The position numbers and the translations under genes were made by a program. This document shows, piece after piece, positions 1 through 7,468 of a stretch of DNA of 11,253 nt; the first letter of the stretch is position 1; every line of letters begins with the position of its first letter. Below the pieces are notes generated by a model that searched no databases, was not told where the DNA came from, and worked only from the letters and a program-made list of their open reading frames with translations. The DNA is taken from positions 1-11,253 of the forward strand of contig JAUVIB010000065.1 in NCBI GenBank assembly GCA_030592985.1, given 5' to 3'. The stretch comes from Calditrichaceae bacterium. GTDB lineage: Bacteria > Calditrichota > Calditrichia > Calditrichales > Calditrichaceae.

Positions 1-482
1 TCAGAAATATTGTTTTGGACAAAACTTGTGTCGGGATGAGGTGTGGTGATTGCATTCTGCAAATTAAAAGAAGAATCGGAATAAAGCCGAAGATTAATAT
101 CTCCCCCTTCTGCAGTAACCTCTGATAAGTGGATATTTCCTTTAAATAACTGAAGAACATCGAAAGCGATATAAAAACGATCAAAGTGGCAGATTGGTTC
201 CGCATCCGATTGGCCGGATAAGGAATCCGATTCATAATAAAATACATCAACGAGCTCAATGGAAATGCGTGGGAAATGTTTTAAAGGAGAAAGAGTGATT
301 TTTTCTGTTGTAATTTTCCCTTTTTGATAAGTATTAGCATAGTTAAGCATTTTTAGCTTCAGCATATCCTGATTAAAATAAATATATAACCACAAAATAC
401 TATTAATAAGAATTAGAGATATAATAAAAATCTCTAAAATTTTGAAACTTTTTTTAATTACAGCTGATTTTAAGAATTTCAC
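1..482 (-). CDS. AsmA-like envelope protein, N-terminal part (runs off left edge)
   Basis: An open minus-strand frame of 160 codons is cut by the window edge. I start it at a GTG (480-482) because AGGAAG lies six or so bases upstream and because the next ATG (residue 40) would remove the membrane anchor. Residues 1-15 are basic, residues 16-36 form one hydrophobic helix, and the rest looks periplasmic. After the helix comes a pattern typical of AsmA-family N-termini: a short G-K-I-T stretch, then SPLKHFPRISIELVDV (about 65-80), then a stretch reading as 'level with a membrane-tethered beta domain' with GNIHLSEV and GGDINL (about 115-132). AsmA and TamB-like proteins are inner-membrane-anchored and link to lipid transport or outer-membrane assembly in diderms. 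The family call rests on pattern recognition; the C-terminus is missing. A good -35/-10 pair lies upstream. Confidence 0.68.
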   Translation of the reverse strand, partial: MKFLKSAVIKKSFKILEIFIISLILINSILWLYIYFNQDMLKLKMLNYANTYQKGKITTEKITLSPLKHFPRISIELVDVFYYESDSLSGQSDAEPICHFDRFYIAFDVLQLFKGNIHLSEVTAEGGDINLRLYSDSSFNLQNAITTPHPDTSFVQNNIS

Positions 483-557
483 TATTCTTCCTATTCATTG
501 AATGAAAAAATACTAAAGTTACTGCACGCATCATAATAACCACCAATCTTTAAAGAG

Positions 558-586
558 ATAATAAAGTAAAATTGCACTTACTGCAA
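558..586 (-). promoter_or_regulatory. candidate sigma-70-type promoter for the AsmA-like gene
   Basis: Read on the minus strand, TTGCAG (581-586) and TATTAT (558-563) are separated by exactly 17 bases. The predicted start of transcription is near 551, leaving a leader of about 70 bases before the GTG start. This is pattern matching in AT-rich DNA, so chance is a real alternative. Confidence 0.35.
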
Positions 587-781
587 AATTAATATTGGAT
601 ATTATAAAAATATCATAAATAGTCTTTATAAACTACAAAATCCAGCAACGAAATCGAAATAGATTAGAAGTTAGGTCGATATTTTACGGATTTATGTGTC
701 CCAGCATGAAAAACTATTAGAATAGCATTACTGAAAAAGTGGGTTTTTCTCATAACTATTCATCCAATAATCATCCATACC

Positions 782-924
782 TGTCATTCCCGCACATTGT
801 TAGCGGGAATCTAAATGTTACACAGTTCTTTAAAAAAACGGGATTAGATCATTAAAAATCGAACGATGTTATATTCAGATTCTCCCATTGGGATGTCTAT
901 GACGCTATTTTCAAAGGAATGACA
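782..924. repeat. palindromic dispersed repeat, copy 1 (MITE/REP-like)
   Basis: The element begins TGTCATTCC (782-790) and ends with its exact reverse complement GGAATGACA (916-924). Near the left end is a hairpin of ATTCCCGC (786-793) and GCGGGAAT (803-810). Inside, gggaatctaaat (805-816) pairs imperfectly with a stretch near 874-890, so the whole 143 bp is an imperfect long palindrome. A diverged second copy lies at 4716-4839 in the same orientation. The TCATTCCCGC...GCGGGAAT pattern is known from dispersed intergenic repeats in many bacterial genomes. There is no coding capacity, so any mobility would need functions from elsewhere. Confidence 0.7.
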
Positions 925-1030
925 ATTTTGTGCAATAGTTTGAGAAAGTCAATAAGAGTTTTTTATGCTTTACCTAATCTTTTATATTTTCCTGTTTTCT
1001 TGTGATTTACCGTTTAATCCTTTAAAATGA

Positions 1031-1059
1031 TTGTTTTAATTCGTTCTGTCATCTATATT
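1031..1059 (+). promoter_or_regulatory. candidate sigma-70-type promoter for addA
   Basis: TTGTTT (1031-1036) and TATATT (1054-1059) are separated by 17 bases. Transcription would start near 1066, giving a leader of about 45 bases before the addA ATG. It is a good match by eye, but untested and in AT-rich DNA. Confidence 0.4.
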
Positions 1060-1111
1060 GAAATTACGATTGTATTTAGAAAAACCGGTTACATTTTAAA
1101 GGGAGTAAGGA

Positions 1112-4100
1112 ATGAGCGGCAATCTTACCGATGGGCAAAAACAGGCGCTTGCCTTAGATAAAAATATCTCTGTTACAGCCGGAGCCGGTTCCGGGAAGAC
1201 TAAAATACTTACGGATCGTTTCCTAAAAATAGCCCTGAAAAATCCGCATAGAGTAAGAAATGTTCTGGCTATTACTTTTACCAATAAAGCAGCCGGTGAA
1301 ATGATGGACCGTATCGCTTCGGAAGTAAATAACAGGCTGAATGAAAGCGTTATGGAACAGGATAAGTTGAAACTTCATCAGATACGCGACCAATTGAACT
1401 CTACCTATATTTCAACCATTCATACTTTTTGTTCGAAAATACTGCGGGAGTTTCCTATCGAAGCCGGTATTCAACCCGATTTTAAAATTATAGAAGATAT
1501 TCGTAGTATTGTTTATAAAGCTCAGGCTGTTAAGTATGGTTTCGATTATCTGAATTCATTAAATTCGGATGATATTTTTTATAATGATTGGATTAACCTG
1601 TTTACTGCCCTGGATCATAGTAAAATAAAAAATATGCTCGATACCGCAATATCCAATCCCTTTGAAATGGAAAAAATAGTTGTCTTATACAATGATTTCA
1701 ATTACGACACGTATCGCCAGTTTATTGAAAAGGAATGGTTGAAACAGGCGGAAAAATGCGCCAATGCAACAGAAACGGATAAAATAGCGGATATCGCATC
1801 CAAGATTCTTACATTGGATAATCAGCCTGACAAAAACGAAAAAGGGCAAAACACACTCAACAAGATACAAACTTTTATAAAGGCATATAAAGAGTCCCCC
1901 TATTCTGTTCATATGTATAACCCATTGTTTGAACTGGTTGATACTTTCACAAAAAAATCGGACGGCACAGCTTATACAAATCTGGGTCAATTAGGAAGTA
2001 AGAACAGCTGGTCCGTTGTCGCTGCGGATCAATTAATTCTCCTTAGTGGAGAATGTGAAATAATTGCTGCCAGGATAGAACGCAGAAAACCGGGTAATTT
2101 ATTACCGGACGCTGATCGTGAATGGTTCAGGATTTTTAAAACTTTTATTCATTTGTATCATAAAACGGATGAAAAATTCAGAGAGATAAAAAACGAACAA
2201 AATGTTCTGGATTATGAAGATTTACAGATAATAACAATACATTTATTACAAAACAATGAAGATGTTTTTCAAAAAATCCTGAAACGCTTTGATTATATTA
2301 TGGTGGATGAATTTCAGGATACCAATCCTCTACAGTGGGAGATTATAAAACTGCTTGTTAAAGACCAGGATGGCAAACTCTTTGTTGTAGGCGATCCAAA
2401 ACAGTCTATTTACGGTTTCCGCAATGCCGATATTCGAATTTTTAATGAAGCAAAGAATAACTTTGCAAAATCCTATTCCAATCCGGACAAATATTCGGGA
2501 AATGTGGTTTTTCGCGATAGCTTTCGTTTCCTTCCTCGTTTAAATAATTTTATTAATTATATTTTTGAAAATACTCTGCAGGAAAATGATGATAATCCAT
2601 ATGAAGTGAGTTATCATAGCTTAAATCCTAAGCGTGAACTTCCCGGAAAAGGCTGGGTAGAGTTAGCGCTGATAGATGTAGAGAATAATGATTACAGCGA
2701 AGAGGAATATATTGCCTACCGTATTGATCGCTTAATGAATGAAAAGTCCACCTGTTTTATATTTGACGGAAATAGTGAACAAGAGCCGGAAATCAAATAC
2801 GGAAATATTGCTATTCTATTACGTAGCCGCACCCATCTTATAAAATTAGAAGAGGCTCTCAGAAAAAAACATATTCCGTTTAAAACTGTTGGAGGTATTG
2901 GATTTTGGCAGCGTCAGGAAATATATGATATATATTATCTGCTTCGTTTCCTCTCAAATCCCGTGGACGATCTGGCCCTGATCGGTGTTCTGCGTTCTAA
3001 ACTTTTTATGATTGCAGATAGCGCTTTGTTCTTTTTGGCTGATGAGGAGGGTGGAACCTATGCACAGAAATTGAATTCGGGTCTTTTATCAGATAATTAT
3101 TCAGTAGAAGATAAAAAATCGCTTGAGAGAGCCAATTCTTTGATTCAAAAATGGCTATTATTACGAGAGCGTATTAATCTTGCAGGCTTGTTGAAAATTA
3201 TATTAAATGATACTCATTTAAAAACAGTACTGTCTTCGGGATTAAACGGCGGACAGATTGCGGCGAATGTGGATAAACTGCTTGATCTCGCCGATATGTT
3301 TGACGCAGGCGGACTTGGCGGCTTACACGATTTTCTTGCAAATATAAATGAGTTGATTGATAGAGAAATAAAAGAAGGTGAAGCTGCGGTTGATGTGGAG
3401 GATGATAAAACCGTTAAGATTATGACGATTCACTCTTCCAAAGGCTTGCAATTCCCTGTTGTCTTTGTACCCTATTTAAACCCTTCAAAAAAAGGATTGC
3501 CGGTATCCGTTTATATTGATCCTTTGCTGGGAATGGCCACAAGTATGAAATCTTCTGATATGAGCGATAAAAAAATGGAACACACCCTGCTGCATCTTCT
3601 GCGTTCATTGAGAAGACAAAAAGAATATGCTGAAGATAAACGTCTTTTTTATGTGGCGACAACCCGTGCCAGTAACTATATTTTCCTAACAGCAGCTTAT
3701 GGAAGCAACAAAATTAATCGAGATACTCCACTGGAATGGATTAGCAATCAGATTAACATTGAGAAACCGACGGATAATAATTTTCAAGATTTTACAATTG
3801 ATATTGTTAGTAATTATCCCTTAGATGAGTATAAGGATAATTTTACAAAAAGAGGCAACCCGATTATTAAGCAATTACAAAAAAAAATAGATAATTCACA
3901 GGGGGATGAAAACAATATTCCGCATCATTTAATTCCTATTCAGCTACCGCAACCGGTGCAGACTTTTTCTGCCACACGTATTATGGTTTATCTTCAGGAT
4001 AAGGACGAATATTACCGCCGCTACCATTTGGGATTTTTTGAAAATGATTACAACTCCTTCGCTAAAGAGGTATACCAAAGCGACCACCATTTACTAAAAG

Positions 4101-4654
4101 GGAAAATAGTACACAAATATCTGGAGTTAAAAGAAGGGTTTTTGGAAAATGATGACGTTCTGATTGAGAAAATCCTTCTTGAGTTTGATGTTTTTGATAT
4201 TGATTTAATGCAAAGAATTACTAGTGATATCCAAAGGATGTACCAAAACGTTTTACAATCGACTATCGGGCAAAAAATATTTAAGGCCAAAGAGTATCGT
4301 AATGAAGTCGTTATATCAACGCATATTGGTAATGATAATTTTACAGGCGCGCTTGATCGAATTATTTTTAATGAGCAAGGGCTGTGGGAAGTTGTGGATT
4401 ACAAAACCAATAAAATCAAGGAAGAAGATTTAAACAAAGAGGCAATCAAATATGAATGGCAAATAAAATCCTATGCTCTTTTGATCAGCCGTCTGTTTCC
4501 GCAACAGAAAATCTACCCCATTTCTTTTTATTTTCTGGAAATAGATCGTCTCTATCATGTAGAATTTTCTAAAGAGGAAATCATTGATATTGAAAAACGT
4601 TTTATCGAAATAATCAAAGAGATAAAAACAACTTTTCCACTTTATTCTGCTTAG
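1112..4654 (+). CDS. addA: AddA-type double-strand-break repair helicase-nuclease
   Basis: This 1180-residue protein has the SF1A (UvrD/RecB) helicase motifs in order: Q motif near Q9, Walker A AGAGSGKT (23-30, K29), motif Ia ITFTNKAAGEM (54-64), Walker B VDEFQD (398-403), motif III GDPKQSIYGFR (427-437), motif V TIHSSKGLQF (772-781) and motif VI with RLFYVATTRA (844-853, R852). The C-terminus carries a PD-(D/E)XK RecB-type nuclease: H1001 in GKIVHKYLE, D1082 in GALDR, D1096-Y-K1098 and the Q1117-xxx-Y1121 motif, so both activities look intact. Length is close to Bacillus AddA. In the AddAB complex it unwinds and resects broken ends for RecA loading. The ATG follows GGGAGTAAGGA. No addB is adjacent: the upstream gene is divergent and the downstream gene convergent. 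A stand-alone RecB-like helicase-nuclease is the alternative reading. Confidence 0.9.
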   Translation: MSGNLTDGQKQALALDKNISVTAGAGSGKTKILTDRFLKIALKNPHRVRNVLAITFTNKAAGEMMDRIASEVNNRLNESVMEQDKLKLHQIRDQLNSTYISTIHTFCSKILREFPIEAGIQPDFKIIEDIRSIVYKAQAVKYGFDYLNSLNSDDIFYNDWINLFTALDHSKIKNMLDTAISNPFEMEKIVVLYNDFNYDTYRQFIEKEWLKQAEKCANATETDKIADIASKILTLDNQPDKNEKGQNTLNKIQTFIKAYKESPYSVHMYNPLFELVDTFTKKSDGTAYTNLGQLGSKNSWSVVAADQLILLSGECEIIAARIERRKPGNLLPDADREWFRIFKTFIHLYHKTDEKFREIKNEQNVLDYEDLQIITIHLLQNNEDVFQKILKRFDYIMVDEFQDTNPLQWEIIKLLVKDQDGKLFVVGDPKQSIYGFRNADIRIFNEAKNNFAKSYSNPDKYSGNVVFRDSFRFLPRLNNFINYIFENTLQENDDNPYEVSYHSLNPKRELPGKGWVELALIDVENNDYSEEEYIAYRIDRLMNEKSTCFIFDGNSEQEPEIKYGNIAILLRSRTHLIKLEEALRKKHIPFKTVGGIGFWQRQEIYDIYYLLRFLSNPVDDLALIGVLRSKLFMIADSALFFLADEEGGTYAQKLNSGLLSDNYSVEDKKSLERANSLIQKWLLLRERINLAGLLKIILNDTHLKTVLSSGLNGGQIAANVDKLLDLADMFDAGGLGGLHDFLANINELIDREIKEGEAAVDVEDDKTVKIMTIHSSKGLQFPVVFVPYLNPSKKGLPVSVYIDPLLGMATSMKSSDMSDKKMEHTLLHLLRSLRRQKEYAEDKRLFYVATTRASNYIFLTAAYGSNKINRDTPLEWISNQINIEKPTDNNFQDFTIDIVSNYPLDEYKDNFTKRGNPIIKQLQKKIDNSQGDENNIPHHLIPIQLPQPVQTFSATRIMVYLQDKDEYYRRYHLGFFENDYNSFAKEVYQSDHHLLKGKIVHKYLELKEGFLENDDVLIEKILLEFDVFDIDLMQRITSDIQRMYQNVLQSTIGQKIFKAKEYRNEVVISTHIGNDNFTGALDRIIFNEQGLWEVVDYKTNKIKEEDLNKEAIKYEWQIKSYALLISRLFPQQKIYPISFYFLEIDRLYHVEFSKEEIIDIEKRFIEIIKEIKTTFPLYSA

Positions 4655-4715
4655 TTCACTTTGGGATACAAATCAATCATTTGTTGTCAATTTGTAATTG
4701 AAAAGCTTCTTAGTT

Positions 4716-4839
4716 TGTCATTCCCGCATGTTTAAAGCGGGAATCTGAACTTTGATTAATTTAATTATTGCGTTTTGTAGATGATTCTCAATATTTATAT
4801 TCCTGCTCGCCTGTCTATGGCGTGGCTTTCGCAGGAACA
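4716..4839. repeat. palindromic dispersed repeat, copy 2
   Basis: The left end TGTCATTCCCGC matches copy 1 (782-793) exactly, and ATTCCCGC (4720-4727) pairs with GCGGGAAT (4737-4744). The right part has a second inverted pair, TTCCTGC (4800-4806) and GCAGGAA (4831-4837), around a core containing TGTCTATGGCG, which matches TGTCTATGACG in copy 1. The final GGAATGACA is decayed to GGAACAAC. The middle differs in sequence and length from copy 1, so these are old, diverged copies. It fills much of the gap between convergent addA and the transporter gene and might act as a bidirectional stem-loop terminator, which I cannot show. Confidence 0.65.
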
Positions 4840-4894
4840 ACTACTGTTACTACTTTTGCTTCATGTTTTTCCGAGTTAACAATAAATCTACCTG

Positions 4895-6124
4895 CTACGT
4901 TCCGGGTTTACACTGCAGCTTCACAACAAAAATATAACTGATCAATACAATTAATGCAACGGTGATAAAGACAACATGGAAACAAAAAAGATCAATTAAA
5001 ATACCTGCGAAGAGGGGGAAAAGAGTGGTTAATATATTGCCCGCCCCGGAAATACCGGCATATATAACACGATTTTCGTTTGTTGATATTTCCAATAAAA
5101 CACCGCTTACGGAAATTGAGTAGGATGCTACAAAAATACCGGATACAATAAATATCAACTGATAAATTGTTTGAGTATTATAAAATATCAGACTTAAAAT
5201 TGGAGGCAGACTTCCAAGAATTAGACTGATCTTTAAAAGAGTCTTATACTTTATCTTTTTAGAATATTTAAAAAGCAATAAACCGGCGATGAGCATTCCA
5301 ATAGTTCTGAATAAGAGAAAATTTCCGATTAAATTATAGGATAATCCAAAATTTACTTTAGCATATAGAATAACGAATGGCAATAAACTTAGTCCAAGTC
5401 CCAGACTGTTAATGATAAGTAGATAATACTTTAGATTAACATTTTTTTTGATTTCCGAAGGAATAAGCTTGAAAAATTTTATTAAACTAATTTTTACTTT
5501 TACAATTGATGGCGGCTCCTTGATTCTCCAGAATCCAAAAGTTGCAATAAAAAGTAAAACGCCGGCACATAAAAACAGTACACTGTAATTAATCGGATAT
5601 TCATAGTAACGTAACATTTGTCTTACAATAAGAGCCGATGCAAATATCCCGATACTATTTATTATCTGCTTAGTGGAGAAGAATTTCAATCTTTTTTCCT
5701 CTTTGACTGCTTTACCAAGAATATCAGTATAAGAAACACCTGCAAATGAGCCGCTAAAAGAAAAGATTGAGATAAAGAAAAAAATTAAAAAAATAATAAG
5801 ATCACTATTTAAAGAGCCGGATTTCAGGAAAACCAGAGAGAGGCTGATTAAAGCGGCAACTCTAAAATTAATTGCGAAAAGTAAATATTTTTTTTTAAGG
5901 GATTTATTTGATAAAAAACCGGCGAAAACCAGTTGGAAAAGGCTGGAGCCTCCTAGCATAATAGCCGTTAAAAACCCGAGGTGAATCGAGTTTCCTCCTG
6001 CTTTTATCAGCATTGATGGGATAATTGTATCCACATCCATAAAGTTTGAAGCAAATGCAAGAAAGGTTGAATGCCACAAAAAGGCATTAAAATTTATTTT
6101 TGAGTTTTTTTCTGTCAGTTCCAT
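4895..6124 (-). CDS. major facilitator superfamily transporter
   Basis: The 409-residue product is almost entirely hydrophobic with about 11-12 membrane helices in two halves, the usual size for an MFS secondary transporter in the cytoplasmic membrane. The loop after helix 2 has a basic SNKSLKKKYLL segment where MFS motif A normally lies, and the central loop (about residues 205-230) is basic, as expected for the cytoplasmic linker between halves. Substrate cannot be told; drug or metabolite export is possible. The start has no visible Shine-Dalgarno site, and the ATG overlaps an inverted repeat (ATTGAGT 6123-6129, ACTCAAT 6151-6157). No in-frame later start would keep helix 1. The gene looks richer in A and T than its neighbours, which may simply reflect Ile, Phe and Lys codons. 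It is monocistronic and converges on addA. Confidence 0.85.
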   Translation of the reverse strand: MELTEKNSKINFNAFLWHSTFLAFASNFMDVDTIIPSMLIKAGGNSIHLGFLTAIMLGGSSLFQLVFAGFLSNKSLKKKYLLFAINFRVAALISLSLVFLKSGSLNSDLIIFLIFFFISIFSFSGSFAGVSYTDILGKAVKEEKRLKFFSTKQIINSIGIFASALIVRQMLRYYEYPINYSVLFLCAGVLLFIATFGFWRIKEPPSIVKVKISLIKFFKLIPSEIKKNVNLKYYLLIINSLGLGLSLLPFVILYAKVNFGLSYNLIGNFLLFRTIGMLIAGLLLFKYSKKIKYKTLLKISLILGSLPPILSLIFYNTQTIYQLIFIVSGIFVASYSISVSGVLLEISTNENRVIYAGISGAGNILTTLFPLFAGILIDLFCFHVVFITVALIVLISYIFVVKLQCKPGT

Positions 6125-6203
6125 TGAGTAATTATTAATAATTTAACATCACTCAATTTATGACAATTTTTGATTTATTAATACTAAATTTTTTAAGGAA
6201 AGT

Positions 6204-6341
6204 GTGATTTTGAGTTTTATAGCAATAAATTGGGTGCCGCTACTAAAAAAACTTGCTAATGATATCATTGGAATCGATATCACCCATTATTCGACAAAGA
6301 CAGGATACAATCCCCATGAAAGAGAACCTATCCTGTCTTAA
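6204..6341 (+). CDS. doubtful 45-residue open frame in a gap
   Basis: A GTG-started frame of 45 codons ends in TAA exactly at the edge of a hairpin (6297-6339). AAGGA (6195-6199) precedes it, though spacing to the GTG is short; a TTG two codons in has better spacing. The product starts hydrophobic (VILSFIAINWVPLL) and ends polar with YNPHEREPILS. I recognise no family. Its composition is protein-like, so it could be a small gene or a remnant, but the overlap with a probable terminator of the opposite strand argues against it. Confidence 0.15.
   Translation: MILSFIAINWVPLLKKLANDIIGIDITHYSTKTGYNPHEREPILS
6297..6339 (-). terminator. hairpin downstream of the DUF2892 gene, probable transcript end
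   Basis: AAGACAGGATA (6297-6307) and TATCCTGTCTT (6329-6339) form an 11-bp perfect stem with a 21-base loop, 27 bases after the DUF2892 stop codon. The position fits the end of the regulator-DUF2892 transcript. There is no U-tract after the stem on the minus strand, so a classical intrinsic terminator is not proven; it could instead protect the 3' end. Confidence 0.4.
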
Positions 6342-6366
6342 AAGAAAAGTTAATCATTGAGTTAAT

Positions 6367-6567
6367 TTACTTGGCTGATTTATCATCGACTTTACAGGTC
6401 GAAAGACCTAATGGTAAATACAGGGGACACCAACCGATGGCAGCGGTAAATAACGGAATAATTCCCACCGCACCCCACCAGCTGCTATAAAACAGCCCCG
6501 CAGCGATAATGATGATTCCTACAATCACTCTAAATATTCTGTCTCCTTTTCCAGCGTTGCATTTCAT
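6367..6567 (-). CDS. DUF2892 (YgaP-type transmembrane domain) small membrane protein
   Basis: The 66-residue protein matches the DUF2892 pattern from end to end: the opening MKCNAGKGDRIFR, a first helix (about 11-28), an aromatic turn SSWWG, a second helix (about 32-52) holding GWCPLY, and a closing STCK. Three cysteines (C3, C47, C58) are present. In YgaP this domain anchors a rhodanese sulfurtransferase to the inner membrane; here it stands alone, as often seen, and its role is unknown. AAGGAG lies five bases before the ATG. It follows the Crp/Fnr regulator gene on the same strand with an 81-bp gap that contains a palindromic operator candidate and a possible promoter of its own. Confidence 0.85.
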   Translation of the reverse strand: MKCNAGKGDRIFRVIVGIIIIAAGLFYSSWWGAVGIIPLFTAAIGWCPLYLPLGLSTCKVDDKSAK

Positions 6568-6611
6568 AAGAACTCCTTTAATGTGTAAAATAAATATCTT
6601 TAATTTAAAGG

Positions 6612-6617
6612 AATATA
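6612..6617 (-). promoter_or_regulatory. candidate -10 element for the DUF2892 gene
   Basis: TATATT is read on the minus strand, 45 bases before the DUF2892 start codon. Transcription would begin near 6605. No good -35 hexamer lies at the right distance, which is normal for a promoter that depends on a class II activator. The palindrome at 6638-6654 would then be centred near -41. Confidence 0.35.
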
Positions 6618-6637
6618 CACTAATGTTTTCTGAATGT

Positions 6638-6654
6638 ATGTAACAAAGTTACAT
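6638..6654. promoter_or_regulatory. perfect 17-bp palindrome, candidate Crp/Fnr-family operator
   Basis: ATGTAACAAAGTTACAT is a perfect inverted repeat of 7-bp half-sites with a 3-bp centre. It overlaps the last codon and stop codon of the regulator gene and lies 70 bases upstream of the DUF2892 start. Crp/Fnr dimers bind palindromes of this size. Its centre falls at about -41 relative to the inferred start site of the DUF2892 gene, the standard class II activation position. As RNA it could also form a short stem-loop at the end of the regulator message, which is the main alternative. Confidence 0.5.
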
Positions 6655-7326
6655 TTCTACGATTTTTTTCAGCTTTTTTGAGTCTATGATAACTATTTTG
6701 CCTCTATGAAGTTCTATCAATCCTTCAATTTCATAGTCTTTGAGTATCCGGCTAACAACTTCCCGGGCGGTACCCAATTCATCGGCAATACTCTGGTGTG
6801 TAGCATTTAAAGATTTTTCTCCCTTTGTGTAAGCAGCAAGTATAAACCGGGCAATACGAATATCCATTCTTTTAAAAGCAATCTCTTCAACCGTAGTGAT
6901 CACATCGGATAACCTGCCTGCCAATAATCCACATATATAATCGCGCCATTCCTGATAACGGTTAACCCATTCTTTAATCAGATTTGCAGGCATGGCAAGC
7001 GCTTGCCCTGTTTCTTCAACCTGTGCTATGGCTGGAAATGTGGAGTTATTTAAAATACCAGAAGCGGTTAATATACAGCCACTTCCTTTGCCGAAACGAT
7101 AAAGAGTAATTTCCCTGCCGTTTTCTCCTATTTTATAGACGCGTATCTGCCCGGATAATAGTAAGGCAAAATTTTGGCATTGATCCCCTTCATGAAATAC
7201 GATCTGTCCTTTTTTCATGTTCAGCAACACGGCATTGTTTTCTATTTCCCCGAAAACAGAGTCGGGAAGGTTGTTAAAAAACGGGTATTGCTCAATAAGC
7301 TGTTGTTGAAATGCCTTTATTTCCAT
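6649..7326 (-). CDS. Crp/Fnr-family transcriptional regulator
   Basis: The 225-residue length and layout are those of the Crp/Fnr family. An N-terminal cyclic-nucleotide-binding-like beta domain (about 15-125) includes KKGQIVFHEGDQCQNFALLLSGQ (two motifs about 38-60) and VYKIGENGREITLYRFGKG. A long dimer helix follows (about 127-155), then a winged helix-turn-helix (about 174-212) with recognition helix TAREVVSRIL (186-195). The E189-xx-SR (192-193) arrangement is as in FNR. Cysteines are only C50, C84 and C132, without the N-terminal cluster of FNR, so a 4Fe-4S oxygen switch is unlikely; the ligand is unknown. AAGGAAG lies seven bases before the ATG. The gene is divergent from mntP and precedes DUF2892, which it probably controls. 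Confidence 0.9.
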   Translation of the reverse strand: MEIKAFQQQLIEQYPFFNNLPDSVFGEIENNAVLLNMKKGQIVFHEGDQCQNFALLLSGQIRVYKIGENGREITLYRFGKGSGCILTASGILNNSTFPAIAQVEETGQALAMPANLIKEWVNRYQEWRDYICGLLAGRLSDVITTVEEIAFKRMDIRIARFILAAYTKGEKSLNATHQSIADELGTAREVVSRILKDYEIEGLIELHRGKIVIIDSKKLKKIVEM

Positions 7327-7468
7327 TGAATGTCTTCCTTTAATAACAATATTTGGTCCTATTCTTGAAAGTTGTGCTTAATTTGGATAAACTTGTGTTC
7401 CGGCTTTTTGGGTTATTTTTACCTGTCAGATTAAATTAATTAAATTTAAAGCGGAAAAAAATAGTTTA

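Larger units (their letters stand above)
483..1111. other. gene-free intergenic region between divergent genes
   Basis: This 629-bp stretch separates the minus-strand AsmA-like gene from the plus-strand addA gene. I see no credible coding frame. It holds a candidate promoter for each neighbour and one palindromic dispersed repeat (782-924). The remainder (about 590-780 and 925-1030) is AT-rich and shows nothing I can name. Confidence 0.7.

Noticed and set aside
782..810. CRISPR repeat unit
   Set aside because: There are only two distant, diverged copies with no regular spacers and no cas genes.
4224..4433. Second plus-strand frame inside addA
   Set aside because: It lies fully within the conserved nuclease region of addA in another frame and has no recognisable product.
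4687..4701. Terminator for addA from TCAATT and AATTGA
   Set aside because: The stem is six AT-rich pairs with no T-tract, so it is too weak to claim.
7327..7468. yybP-ykoY manganese riboswitch before mntP
   Set aside because: The gap is short and AT-rich; I could not find the conserved paired elements of this riboswitch.
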